Assembly (NCBI GenBank): GCA_964562155.1
Contig: CAZLRU010000008.1
Location: 1 to 55,659 of the forward strand
Direction: 5' to 3'
DNA: 55,659 nt
Source of the DNA: JAGOUY01 sp964562155
Lineage (GTDB): Bacteria; Patescibacteriota; Patescibacteriia; 2-12-FULL-60-25
The notes under the pieces are model-generated. The model was not told the origin of the DNA and searched no databases. It saw only the letters and a program-made list of their open reading frames with translations. The position numbers and the translations under genes were made by a program. Positions 25,017-33,208 of the stretch are shown here, in pieces (the stretch's first letter is position 1; each line of letters starts with the position of its first letter).

Positions 25017-26471
25017 ATGTTTCACAACGATATGATCCGCTATCTTACCTCCTCCATTCCCTACGTAAACGGAACGCCTCATATTGGCCACGCGCTTGAG
25101 TGTATCCAGGTTGATACGCTCCTGCGGTATTATCGCGCGCGCGGCGAAACTATTCGTGGCCAGTTTGGAAGTGACGATAATAGTTTAAAAAATGTCCGTG
25201 CAGCTCAAGCGGCGGGAGAAGAGGTCGAAGCCTACGTCGCCCGTCATTCTGAAGCTTTTAAGGCCTTGCAGCCTCTTTTAAACTTGAGTTTTGATGATTT
25301 TATGCGCACGCGCGAAGATCGTCATATTCGGGGTGCTCAAAAGCTGTGGTCCATGATGAAAGCGGAGGATATCTATCAACAAACCTACGAAGGCTTGTAT
25401 TGTGTTGGTTGCGAAGCATTTTATACAGATGAAGAAGCTCCTCAGGGGGTCTGTCAGATCCATCAAAAGCCATTGGAGCGTATTAAAGAAGAAAATTACT
25501 TCTTTCGTTTATCCAAGTATCAAGCCCAGTTGGAAGAATTGATTGTCTCTGATCGTCTCAAGATTACCCCAGCCTCGCGCAAAAATGAGGCGCTGGGATT
25601 TATTCGACAAGGGTTGCAGGATTTTAGTATTTCTCGTTCCGTGGCTCGTGCGGAAAACTGGGGGGTGCCGGTGCCAAATGATCCAAATCAAATCATGTAC
25701 GTCTGGGTCGACGCCCTCTCAAACTATATTACCGCTCTCGATTTTGCTGATGGGGGAGAGGCCTACCAAATGTTCTGGGAACGGTCCGATGTACGTACCC
25801 ATGTGATCGGCAAAGACATCATGCGCTTTCATGTCATTTATTGGCCCGCATTTTTGCTCTCGGCGGGTGTGTCACTGCCTACGGAAGTCTTCATCCATGG
25901 CCACTTCACCATTGAGGGACAAAAGATGAGTAAGTCCTTGGGTAATGTGATTGCGCCGGAAGAGCTTGTGGCGACCTACGGTGTCGATGCGGTTCGTTAC
26001 GCGCTCCTACGCGATCTCCCGTGTGGAGAGGATGGAGACGTGTCGCGTGCTCGTCTCGATGAGCGTTATGCGGAGTTGGCGAATGGTCTTGGAAATCTTG
26101 TCGGTCGTGTGGCAGCAATGGCTAATAAATACGCGCCAGAGGGTTTGCCGGAAGCCACCTTTTCCACCGAAGAGCTTAACCGACAAACGGAAACGGCGAT
26201 GCGTGCATACGATTTCAAAGCCTATTTAGAAGCGGTTTGGTCGGTCGTTGGAGCCGCCAATGAAAAGGTTGATAAGGAGGCACCATTTCGAATGGTAAAA
26301 ACAGATCCGGACAAGGCCAAGCAAGCCCTGGCTGAACTAGCCTGTATGGTGCGCTGGATAGCGGTCACGCTTGCTCCAGTGATGCCAACCATCGCGGCAG
26401 AAATAGCGCATCGGTATAAAACAAACGTGTTACTTGTCGGCGAGCCCTTATTTCCAAAGGCAGAGGGGTAA
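25017..26471 (+). CDS. metG: Methionyl-tRNA synthetase, short form
   Basis: 484 aa. Seen: PYVNGTPHIGHALE (HIGH motif), QFGSDDNSLKN, a zinc-knuckle region with CVGCEAFYTDEE and VCQIHQK, WVDALSNYI, and GQKMSKSLGN (KMSKS), followed by the helical anticodon-binding domain. The C-terminal EMAP/Trbp111-like tRNA-binding domain is absent, as in many CPR MetRS. Start ATG 25017 is taken; ATG 25032 (MIRYLTSSIPYV) fits the family start even better. It lies directly behind rsmI. Confidence 0.95.
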   Translation: MFHNDMIRYLTSSIPYVNGTPHIGHALECIQVDTLLRYYRARGETIRGQFGSDDNSLKNVRAAQAAGEEVEAYVARHSEAFKALQPLLNLSFDDFMRTREDRHIRGAQKLWSMMKAEDIYQQTYEGLYCVGCEAFYTDEEAPQGVCQIHQKPLERIKEENYFFRLSKYQAQLEELIVSDRLKITPASRKNEALGFIRQGLQDFSISRSVARAENWGVPVPNDPNQIMYVWVDALSNYITALDFADGGEAYQMFWERSDVRTHVIGKDIMRFHVIYWPAFLLSAGVSLPTEVFIHGHFTIEGQKMSKSLGNVIAPEELVATYGVDAVRYALLRDLPCGEDGDVSRARLDERYAELANGLGNLVGRVAAMANKYAPEGLPEATFSTEELNRQTETAMRAYDFKAYLEAVWSVVGAANEKVDKEAPFRMVKTDPDKAKQALAELACMVRWIAVTLAPVMPTIAAEIAHRYKTNVLLVGEPLFPKAEG

Positions 26472-26490
26472 GCTACACTAATGACAATCT

Positions 26491-27003
26491 ATGCCTCTGT
26501 TTACCCTTACGACCATCCAGCCCTACGCGGTCGATGTGCTTCTCGGCGTATTCCTGCTCTGGTTCGCGGTTCTTGGGTATCGACGGGGGATCGTACAAAC
26601 GATCGGTCAATTATTGGGTGCGGTTGCGGGTTTTTGGATTGCTAAAACCTGGGCCTTGCCTATCTCGCATACAGTTGGCTTGATCGTGCCTCTGAGCGCC
26701 GCTGTCATTCAGATCGTTGTCTTTATCCTGATTTTTCTGGTTGCGGACCGTATCGTTGGGCTTGTCTTTTGGCTCTTGGATAAGTTCTTTAAGATCGTCA
26801 CACTGTTACCATTCTTGTCGACACTCGATTCGCTGCTAGGAGGATTGATAGGATTGTTCGAAGGAGTGTTTCTCATCGGATCGTTATCCTACATAGTTAT
26901 CACCCTGCATTTTGACCCTCGTTGGATGAGCTGGATTTCCAGCTCTCACATCGCCACCTTCTCCCAAACCGTCTTCTACCGCGCACTAGGATTCTTGATC
27001 TGA
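26491..27003 (+). CDS. CvpA family membrane protein
   Basis: 170 aa. Four membrane helices. Seen: VLLGVFLLWFAVLGYRRGIVQTIGQLLGA at the start, matching the CvpA opening with its G-x-x-x-G-[FY]-x-x-G element, and LSTLDSLLGGLIGLFEGVFLIG, which matches the conserved third/fourth helix. CvpA proteins are linked to envelope integrity and colicin V production in other bacteria; the role here is unknown. TACACT lies 11 nt upstream of the ATG, 20 nt after metG. Confidence 0.8.
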   Translation: MPLFTLTTIQPYAVDVLLGVFLLWFAVLGYRRGIVQTIGQLLGAVAGFWIAKTWALPISHTVGLIVPLSAAVIQIVVFILIFLVADRIVGLVFWLLDKFFKIVTLLPFLSTLDSLLGGLIGLFEGVFLIGSLSYIVITLHFDPRWMSWISSSHIATFSQTVFYRALGFLI

Positions 27004-27029
27004 GCCATCCTCATACCTCCCATATCTAG

Positions 27030-27151
27030 GGCTCCGACGGGAACGTCTTTTCGCGAGTGAGTATGTTTGAAGTTACCAAAACCCAATGCGAAGCCAACGT
27101 GAAAACACAACAAGTTACGGAGCGAGCAGAAAAGACGTTCCCGTTGGAGCC
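27030..27151. repeat. 23-bp inverted repeat with 76-nt centre
   Basis: GGCTCCGACGGGAACGTC... (27030-27052) is the reverse complement of the segment at 27129-27151 except for one position that stays a G-U pair in RNA. It sits in the 260-bp gap between cvpA and tatD. Bases 27218-27238 to its right resemble the GTCATCCCGAGTGAAG type of dispersed bacterial repeat on the minus strand. It could be a mobile-repeat remnant or a structured RNA. Confidence 0.6.
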
Positions 27152-27263
27152 TATCGTCTAACGTTCCCTCCGCCGCCCGCAGGGCTCATCATTTTTGCTA
27201 CGAGGTCCATCGGGTTCATCGAACTTCACTCGGGATGACGAAAGAAAAATAACAAAATAAATT

Positions 27264-28112
27264 ATGAACCCCTATTTAATAGACACCCACTGCCACCTGC
27301 ATTTCCCCGCCTACGACGAAGATCGTGAGGCCGCTTTGTCGCGCATGCGCGAAAAAAGAATCGCCGCCGTCACGATAGGTACCTCCCTTGAAAACAGTCT
27401 ACGAGGCATCGAATTCGCCGAAAAACATTCAGATATCTGGGCAACCGTCGGACTTCATCCGAGTCACGTCACCTCACCTCATCTCGACGAACAAGAGGGG
27501 AGCGTCCATGAACACGACGTTGATCCCATCAAGCTAAAAGAGCTCGCTCAATCCTCAAAAAAGATCGTCGCTATCGGCGAAGCGGGCCTCGATTTCTATC
27601 GCCTCGAGGATCAACCAGATAAAGAGGCTGCCAAGCGTGAACAAGAACGTGTCTTTCGTATTCACCTCTTGGTTGCGCATGAATGTGACCTTCCTGTCGT
27701 GATTCATTGTCGCGATGGACTCACACGCCTCGCCGAAATCATCCAAGAACAATGGACAGCTGGCTGGAAACCAAGAGCGATCGTACATTCCTTCACAGGA
27801 ACGTGGGAAGAAGCGCAACCTTTGCTCGATCTTGGTCTCATGATCGCCGTCAACGGCATCGCGACCTTTCCTCTACGCAAAAGCCAAGACCCCTCGACCG
27901 CGATTGATCGAACCATAAAAAATATCCCGTTATCACAGTTGTTGCTTGAAACAGATTCACCCTATCTCGCACCTATCCCATATCGCGGCAAACGTAATGA
28001 GCCAAGTTACATTGAAGAAGTGGCGAAGCATGCCGCCAAGATAAGAGGGGAGAGTGTCGAGAGTATTGCGGAAGCAACGACGAAGAATGCGTTGGAAATG
28101 TTTCGACTCTAA
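27264..28112 (+). CDS. tatD: TatD family metal-dependent hydrolase
   Basis: 282 aa. TatD enzymes are TIM-barrel deoxyribonucleases (3'-5' exonuclease in E. coli). Seen: IDTHCHLHF (first metal His pair), TVGLHPSHV, GEAGLDFYR (bridging Glu), VIHCRDG, VHSFTG and LLLETDSPYLAP (metal Asp), the full set. A small insertion of about 15 residues follows HVTSPHLDEQEG. No SD is visible. It stands alone between a repeat-bearing gap and a convergent terminator. Confidence 0.93.
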   Translation: MNPYLIDTHCHLHFPAYDEDREAALSRMREKRIAAVTIGTSLENSLRGIEFAEKHSDIWATVGLHPSHVTSPHLDEQEGSVHEHDVDPIKLKELAQSSKKIVAIGEAGLDFYRLEDQPDKEAAKREQERVFRIHLLVAHECDLPVVIHCRDGLTRLAEIIQEQWTAGWKPRAIVHSFTGTWEEAQPLLDLGLMIAVNGIATFPLRKSQDPSTAIDRTIKNIPLSQLLLETDSPYLAPIPYRGKRNEPSYIEEVAKHAAKIRGESVESIAEATTKNALEMFRL

Positions 28113-28164
28113 AACAAAACTCACCCCTTCACGCTCCTCATAATGAGAAACAAGCAGGGGTGAG
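28111..28164 (-). terminator. Two-tier 3' hairpin after the 28.2 kb gene
   Basis: Outer stem CTCACCCC/GGGGTGAG with an inner CTC-ATTAT-GAG stem, followed on the minus strand by TTTTGTTTT. It is the same design as the kinase 3' hairpins. Confidence 0.75.
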
Positions 28165-28215
28165 CAGGACGGCGTAACAGCGCGTCCCAGTCAGCGGGAG
28201 GGGAAAGGGCGTGGG

Positions 28216-28692
28216 TCACTCGACGTCGTCGTTGGGCAGCTCCGTGTAGAGCGTGAACGCGATGTGGTCGCCGTTGACCGAGAGGCGGAGCGCCTGGCCG
28301 GTCATGAGGTCCTCGAGGTCGCCCGAGCCGGTGATGGTCATCGGCACGAGCGCACTCTTGTTGATCTGCGCGCCGAGCTCGTAGGCGAGTCCCACGATCT
28401 GCGCGCCGTCGGTGCCGAACACGATCTGCGCCCCGTTCTTGGGGCCGTGCGCGCTCGAGGCGAGGATGAACGCCTCCTCGAGCGCATCGACCACCGCCGC
28501 GGGGTCGTTGATGTCCTCGATCTCCAGCGCCTCCAGCATGATGGGTTCACGCGTGAAGACATCGAGCTCCTGGTCCCGCGTGAGTTCCTCCGCGTGGAAG
28601 ACCGCTTCGTCCTCGTTGTTGCCGCGGAGGAAGATGATGGCGTTGCCGGGGAAGGCGAGGAAGACCGAGAGGAAGGTGACGTCGATGGGCAT
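28216..28692 (-). CDS. Acidic GC-rich protein of unknown function
   Basis: 158 aa, not recognised. It is strongly acidic (for example ALEIEDINDPAAVVDALEEAF) with alternating beta and helix, no signal peptide and no membrane helix, so it is probably cytoplasmic. GC content is far above the flanking genes, as in kinases 3 and 4 and the porin-like gene. ATG 28692 has an AAGGAG SD at good spacing, a consensus promoter and a leader with three consecutive hairpins, and the gene ends at a two-tier terminator. Reading frames on the other strand are GC-driven shadows. Confidence 0.75.
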   Translation of the reverse strand: MPIDVTFLSVFLAFPGNAIIFLRGNNEDEAVFHAEELTRDQELDVFTREPIMLEALEIEDINDPAAVVDALEEAFILASSAHGPKNGAQIVFGTDGAQIVGLAYELGAQINKSALVPMTITGSGDLEDLMTGQALRLSVNGDHIAFTLYTELPNDDVE

Positions 28693-28712
28693 CCGAGGTA
28701 CTCCTTGAAATT

Positions 28713-28784
28713 GGCCACATGGGCCGTGGAAATGCTCCGTCCAAGACGGCTGTTTAAGATCAAAATGAGTTGATAATAAACAGC
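28713..28784 (-). promoter_or_regulatory. Structured leader of the 28.2 kb gene
   Basis: Three successive hairpins: a two-step helix GCTGTTTA/TAAACAGC enclosing ATCAA/TTGAT, then CCGTC/GACGG, then GGCC/GGCC. They fill most of the 120-nt leader just before the SD. A cis-regulatory RNA or a stability element is possible. Confidence 0.5.
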
Positions 28785-28820
28785 TATCTTAGACGTGATT
28801 TGCCAAATGTACGAAATAAA

Positions 28821-28849
28821 ATAATACCACAAAAAGGCCAAAAAGTCAA
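28821..28849 (-). promoter_or_regulatory. Promoter of the 28.2 kb gene
   Basis: TTGACT, exactly 17 nt and TATTAT on the minus strand. It is one of the best matches in the window. Confidence 0.75.
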
Positions 28850-28905
28850 GCAAGAAAGAGGGTTATTTTTTGCTTAAAGTAAGAGCTTTTTTAGGTTAAT
28901 AAAAC

Positions 28906-28937
28906 AAAACCCCGTCTCCTTATGGAAACGGGATTTT
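28906..28937 (-). terminator. Terminator of the 28.9-29.8 kb gene
   Basis: AAAATCCCGT...ACGGGGTTTT stem with GTTTCC/GGAGAC inner pairs, and a T-run (TTTTGTTTT) on the minus strand. Confidence 0.8.
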
Positions 28938-28948
28938 GACTTTTATTC

Positions 28949-29842
28949 TTAGATCGCCCGGAGAGAAACGATAACGTTTGAGAACACCGCCAGATCTTGG
29001 GAGGTGAGTTTGGTGTTGTTCGAGAAAGTTGAGAGGGTGTAGTTAAACTTCTTCCCAGAAAAGACGACGTATTCCGCTGTACCAATCATCTCTCTCTCTG
29101 GAATCGTATAAACTTCCGCCGTCAAATTACCTGCTGCTAGATCACGCTGCTTGATCGGTTGATAAGGGGCGGGGCGAGGATTTTCTGTTGCGTATTTTTT
29201 AAACACATCTTGATAGGACATCTTGGGTCCAATCTCGAGTTTATACATACGAGAGAACCGCGTATCACCAACATTGAGCGGATCTACCATCAAAGGACCA
29301 AACCATAGCACCCCGCCTTCGACCTCGTAAGGAGCTACCTTGTACATCTCATTACCCCATTGAGGATTGTAAGGGAGCTTGAGTAACACTCCGTGCTCAG
29401 TGTCACGGTATTCTACCGTTTGCGTTGCAGCGCTCTTGTTCCATTTTGTGGCGTCAACCACAGCATGCATCCCATTTAATTGTGTAGCTGTTACGGTAAC
29501 GGGTAAAGCGGTGTTTGAGACGGGTTTAGGGACGGGCGCGGTGGGCTGTGCAGCAGGGAGCGCGGCTTGCTCCAAGCGACTCACGCGATCAGACAGGTTT
29601 TGCTGCACGCGTTCAAGCTCAGCTCGCAACATCTCGTCATCTCGCTGCATGCTGCTTGCCGCCATCGTTCCAATGATGACAGCCACAACAACTAAAAAAG
29701 CCGCCACGCTAACCGCTAATGGAACTTTTGTCACACGATGATAGCGTGGAACGGGGCTATAGGTGCGTGACGACACAGAGCTCTCTCCTAAAGAAGAGGC
29801 GGAAGAAACTTTGCGACGAGAAGAAGGTTTTGCAAGGGGCAT
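28949..29842 (-). CDS. Membrane-anchored coiled-coil protein, unknown
   Basis: 297 aa. A Ser-rich basic N-terminus (about 40 residues, cytoplasmic) leads to one membrane helix (LAVSVAAFLVVVAVIIGTM, about 42-60). A short coiled coil (LRAELERVQQNLSDRVSRLEQA), a Pro/Val linker and an outer domain of about 170 residues follow (GVLLKLPYNPQWGNEMYKV...). I do not recognise the outer domain. The layout is the same as the protein at 41792-42508. The start is ATG 29842; TATACT lies about 35 nt upstream. Confidence 0.7.
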   Translation of the reverse strand: MPLAKPSSRRKVSSASSLGESSVSSRTYSPVPRYHRVTKVPLAVSVAAFLVVVAVIIGTMAASSMQRDDEMLRAELERVQQNLSDRVSRLEQAALPAAQPTAPVPKPVSNTALPVTVTATQLNGMHAVVDATKWNKSAATQTVEYRDTEHGVLLKLPYNPQWGNEMYKVAPYEVEGGVLWFGPLMVDPLNVGDTRFSRMYKLEIGPKMSYQDVFKKYATENPRPAPYQPIKQRDLAAGNLTAEVYTIPEREMIGTAEYVVFSGKKFNYTLSTFSNNTKLTSQDLAVFSNVIVSLRAI

Positions 29843-29934
29843 AGAAAAGAACATTCAAAGAAAAAGATCAATACGTAAAAGTATATCACACCCTACCTCC
29901 CAAAGAAAAGCAGGGTGAGATCGGGTGCGCAACG

Positions 29935-32043
29935 CTAGGGGAGATCAAAGGCGTAAATGGAAGATCCGTCTGCGACAAAGATTTGTTTGAGTCCAACATC
30001 AACCATGATACTTGTAGGTCCTTTGAAGGCGGAAGAAGTAATTTGTCCAACGAGTTTTCCATCCTTGCGTAAAATCACAACGCGCTTGCCTTGTTGATCG
30101 GCGATCACGATTCTGTCTGTATCGGGCGCGGTCCATACGCTCGCGATATTCGTGAGCGGTGGATCAATGGCTGCGGGAGCCCAGGATTCTTGTGCGCCGG
30201 ATAAATAACGTACGAGCTGCCCATTAGAAAAGCCAACATATACACTTGAATCGATAGCGAGGCTTGTGGCTCCGGCCAAGCTTACAGACGTCTGTTTAAG
30301 ATAGGCGGTGCCGGGACCAATAGAGCTGCCTAAATTGTAGCGCCAAATCATGTTGCCCGCTGCATCCAGAGCGTATACGCGCTTTGCATAGACGATGGCG
30401 CTAGTAAGCCCCACGCTCTGTTTATCATCGTAAGGGAAGGCGGTAAGCGTGCCCTTGAGCGCATCAAGACGAAACGCGCGCTTATCTTGAGTCAGGATGA
30501 GGGCGCCCGTTTTATCACCCAACAGAGCAATCGGAAGACTGGTCTCTGTCCAAGGGGTGCGGTTGACGACGTTTGTGACAATCTCTGTGGTGATTAATTG
30601 TTTATTTTGAGAGTCAAAGGTATACAACTTTCCCTCTGCACCCCCGAGGAGTGAAAGAGATCCGTTGGCTTCCGCGGGCAAGGCAAATACGCTGCGTGGT
30701 TGATCCACGCGCTGCTCTTTTCGGAGCTTGGCATGCACGCTCGCGAGGGCTGTTTCAAGGGTTTTACGTCCTTCTGCGCGCTTCGGGGTGGCGCTATCTA
30801 AGCTCCGTAAAATAGCATCCGCTTGCTGAATCAAGCGCACACTGTTCTCATCATCTCCATAGACGAGGCTCGCTTCCGCTCGGTTTTTTTGATCCATCGC
30901 CTGATCGTAGGCGGCGTTCCAGGCGGCTTGTTCTGCGTTCACGCGTTGTGCATGACGGTACCAAATGGTTCCGCCCAAGCAGATGACGAGCACACTCACT
31001 CCTGCAGCAATAGCTAGCTTGTGTTTGGAAGTAAGGAATGAACCGTGCCCAGCATTCATGGTACGTAAGCCTGCCAGAGTGATGGGATTGTGGACGGATT
31101 CTTTACGGGAGAATAGGTCCTTTACCCGCGCAGGTAATCCTTGCAGTGCGCCTCCCATGGTTTCAAGATGATCACGAAGAGCAGCTTGGCCGCGCTTTTT
31201 TAGATGGGGTAATGGAGTCATCGTTGGCTGCAGCATAGCTTCCGCCGTTTTTTCTTCGGCATACATGTGTTCAACGGACAGGGTGCTTTTCTCTTTTACC
31301 GGTTCTTCATCCTGACGATGGGTGGGCTCGGGCGCCTGTTCCGGAAGGTCTACTTGCGCAACAATAACAGCCCCAAAATCATCAGGAATATGTTGTGCTT
31401 CGAGAGCCTGTTGAATGTCCAGTGCGGCAGTTACGGGGGGCAAGCTCTTAAGGCGTGGAACGATGGCAAGTTCCTGGCGTAGTCGTTCAAAGTTTTGCGT
31501 CCCCGCAAACAGGGCATCACCTGCTTTGAGTTCACCAAAAATGAGTCCGGAAAAGATTTTTTCTGGATTGACCTCTGCCGCTTGTTCTAGCGAACCGAAT
31601 AAATCAAATGCTCGAGTCGTGCCGTCTGGTTGGCGTTGTAAAAATAAATTGCACAAGTGTCCCAACCCCGTTAAACACAGGTGCTCATCCTGAACTTCCA
31701 TAAGAAACAGGTTAACCCTGTTCCAAGCAATAGGAGAGGGTTCTTCGGCTAAAAAATGAGCCACCGCCTCATTCAAGCCTTGCACGAGTTTTTCAAAACG
31801 TGCCATTGGATCGGTATCCACGGCCGAGATGAGGGGGCGCAATCGCTCAATGCCGTCATTAATAACGTCTAGCAATTGCTCGTAGACGTAAAGAGTGGAA
31901 GCGATTTCGGCTACCAACAGAATCAGAGGGCCACGTTTGCCTTTCTGTTCTGATTCGTAGCGAAAAATGCCGACGATGCGTTCGTCTGTTGGGGCCGCGT
32001 TGACCTCGATTTCAGCCACGCGCAATTGACGGGAAGAAGACAT
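29935..32043 (-). CDS. Membrane protein: degenerate PP2C-like domain plus beta-propeller
   Basis: 702 aa. The N-terminal 210 residues look like a PP2C-type phosphatase fold: FLMEVQDEHLCLTGLGHLCNLFL corresponds to the strand where active enzymes have a VGDSR motif, and GELKAGDALFAGTQNFERL to the usual GD-x-L-x-x-x-TDG. The metal-site Asp residues are not visible, so it is likely a pseudo-phosphatase. A linker, a membrane helix (LAIAAGVSVLVICLGGTIWY, about 340-360), a coiled coil, and a C-terminal six- to seven-bladed propeller (about 450-702, YVGFSNGQLVRYLSG) follow. It may partner the local Ser/Thr kinases (inference). Confidence 0.7.
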   Translation of the reverse strand: MSSSRQLRVAEIEVNAAPTDERIVGIFRYESEQKGKRGPLILLVAEIASTLYVYEQLLDVINDGIERLRPLISAVDTDPMARFEKLVQGLNEAVAHFLAEEPSPIAWNRVNLFLMEVQDEHLCLTGLGHLCNLFLQRQPDGTTRAFDLFGSLEQAAEVNPEKIFSGLIFGELKAGDALFAGTQNFERLRQELAIVPRLKSLPPVTAALDIQQALEAQHIPDDFGAVIVAQVDLPEQAPEPTHRQDEEPVKEKSTLSVEHMYAEEKTAEAMLQPTMTPLPHLKKRGQAALRDHLETMGGALQGLPARVKDLFSRKESVHNPITLAGLRTMNAGHGSFLTSKHKLAIAAGVSVLVICLGGTIWYRHAQRVNAEQAAWNAAYDQAMDQKNRAEASLVYGDDENSVRLIQQADAILRSLDSATPKRAEGRKTLETALASVHAKLRKEQRVDQPRSVFALPAEANGSLSLLGGAEGKLYTFDSQNKQLITTEIVTNVVNRTPWTETSLPIALLGDKTGALILTQDKRAFRLDALKGTLTAFPYDDKQSVGLTSAIVYAKRVYALDAAGNMIWRYNLGSSIGPGTAYLKQTSVSLAGATSLAIDSSVYVGFSNGQLVRYLSGAQESWAPAAIDPPLTNIASVWTAPDTDRIVIADQQGKRVVILRKDGKLVGQITSSAFKGPTSIMVDVGLKQIFVADGSSIYAFDLP

Positions 32044-32172
32044 GGGGTAAACAAAATCATCAAGCCTCCAAAACAAAGGTTACTAGCCAGTATACGGTTT
32101 GGGAGAGGGACTCGTCTAGCGGTAAATACCCGCTTGTCAAGGTAGCCCAGATGGGGCAGGATACAGGCGAGT

Positions 32173-32781
32173 ATGCTTGAACACTTATTTGGTTCGAAGA
32201 CCCGCGTCAAACTCCTCAGTCTCTTTCTGCGTCATCCCGATGAGGCGATCTTTGTCCGCGAGCTCACGCGTCGAGTTGGGACTCAAATTAACGCCGTTCG
32301 ACGTGAATTAGCGAACCTCGTGCGGTTCGGTCTGATCACCGAGGTTGTCGAAGAAGGTGTGTCGGAAGATGGGCGCAAGCGTCCTGGGCTCAAACGTAAA
32401 TATTATCGTATCAACAAGAGTTTTTCACTTTTACCGGAAATAACCTCCCTGATTGTGAAGGCGCAGGTGATGCTCGAACAGCAGCTGGATCAGCACTTAT
32501 TAAAGCTTGGCGACATTCGTTATCTGGCCTTCCTAGGCGTCTTCCTGGGGAAGGCGGGAGCTCCGGTGGATATTTTTATGGTCGCGGAGAAGGTTGATAA
32601 AAAAGCGATGGATAAAATCTTGTCTCAAACCGAACAAGACTTAGGAGTTGAGATCCGTTACTCGCTCATGACGATGGAAGAGTTTCGCTATCGAAAAGAT
32701 ATTACCGACCGATTTCTCTACGCAATTCTGGAAGCGTCAAAGAATGTGGTTGTAGATAAATTAGCCGAACGCGTAAAGTAG
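32173..32781 (+). CDS. Winged-helix DNA-binding protein
   Basis: 202 aa. The N-terminal winged helix (about 1-75) reads MLEHLFGSKTRVKLLSLFLRH, then IFVRELTRRVGTQINAVRRELANLVRFGLI, which is the recognition helix, and a basic wing (RKRPGLKRKYYRIN). The rest is an alpha/beta domain (DIFMVAEKVDKKAMDKILSQTE) resembling the nucleotidyltransferase-like tail of such CPR regulators. It probably represses or activates local genes; the targets are unknown. ATACAG ends 6 nt before the ATG. Confidence 0.75.
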   Translation: MLEHLFGSKTRVKLLSLFLRHPDEAIFVRELTRRVGTQINAVRRELANLVRFGLITEVVEEGVSEDGRKRPGLKRKYYRINKSFSLLPEITSLIVKAQVMLEQQLDQHLLKLGDIRYLAFLGVFLGKAGAPVDIFMVAEKVDKKAMDKILSQTEQDLGVEIRYSLMTMEEFRYRKDITDRFLYAILEASKNVVVDKLAERVK

Positions 32782-32803
32782 TGGTGTCTAACTATTCGCT
32801 CGT

Positions 32804-33208
32804 GTGAATCAAGAATGGCTATTTATTGATACGCATATCCCCGGACAAAGTCGTCTGGGTTGGTTGTCGTTGGACGCTCGTTCACAGGTGCGGTCATACA
32901 ATGCTCGAGCAACAACGCTCTTGCGACGCTTGTTTAGTCAGGAACGAGTGCGATTGGAAGGATGTCAGGGTATTTGTGTAGTGGCTGGCCCAGGATCTTT
33001 TTCCTCGATCCGCACAGGGGTTTTGTATGCCAATCTATTAGCGCGTCTTTTGGGTAAGCCGCTGGTTGGGGTGCGAATAGATCAAGATCAGACAAAAACT
33101 CTGGCCGGTATTTGCCAGGCGTTAAAAGAAAAACGCGTATCAGAGGAGGTGTATGTAGCTCCTGTTTATGATGCAGAGCCTAACATCACGCTCCCTCGTG
33201 TCGTATGA
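32804..33208 (+). CDS. TsaB-like protein, short
   Basis: 134 aa. It matches the N-terminal ASKHA half of TsaB, the scaffold of the t6A tRNA-modification complex. Seen: LFIDTHIPG at the start and VVAGPGSFSSIRTGVLYANLLARLLGKPLVGV, the family signature (GPGSFTGLRxG). Normal TsaB has about 220-230 residues, so the second half is missing or minimal. The start is GTG 32804, with TAACTA shortly upstream. Its stop overlaps the ATG of the next gene by 4 nt, so translation is coupled. Confidence 0.7.
   Translation: MNQEWLFIDTHIPGQSRLGWLSLDARSQVRSYNARATTLLRRLFSQERVRLEGCQGICVVAGPGSFSSIRTGVLYANLLARLLGKPLVGVRIDQDQTKTLAGICQALKEKRVSEEVYVAPVYDAEPNITLPRVV

Noticed and set aside
28264..28853. Plus- and minus-strand alternative frames over the 28.2 kb acidic gene
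   Set aside because: They are compositional shadows in GC-rich DNA; only the 28216-28692 frame has SD, promoter and terminator.
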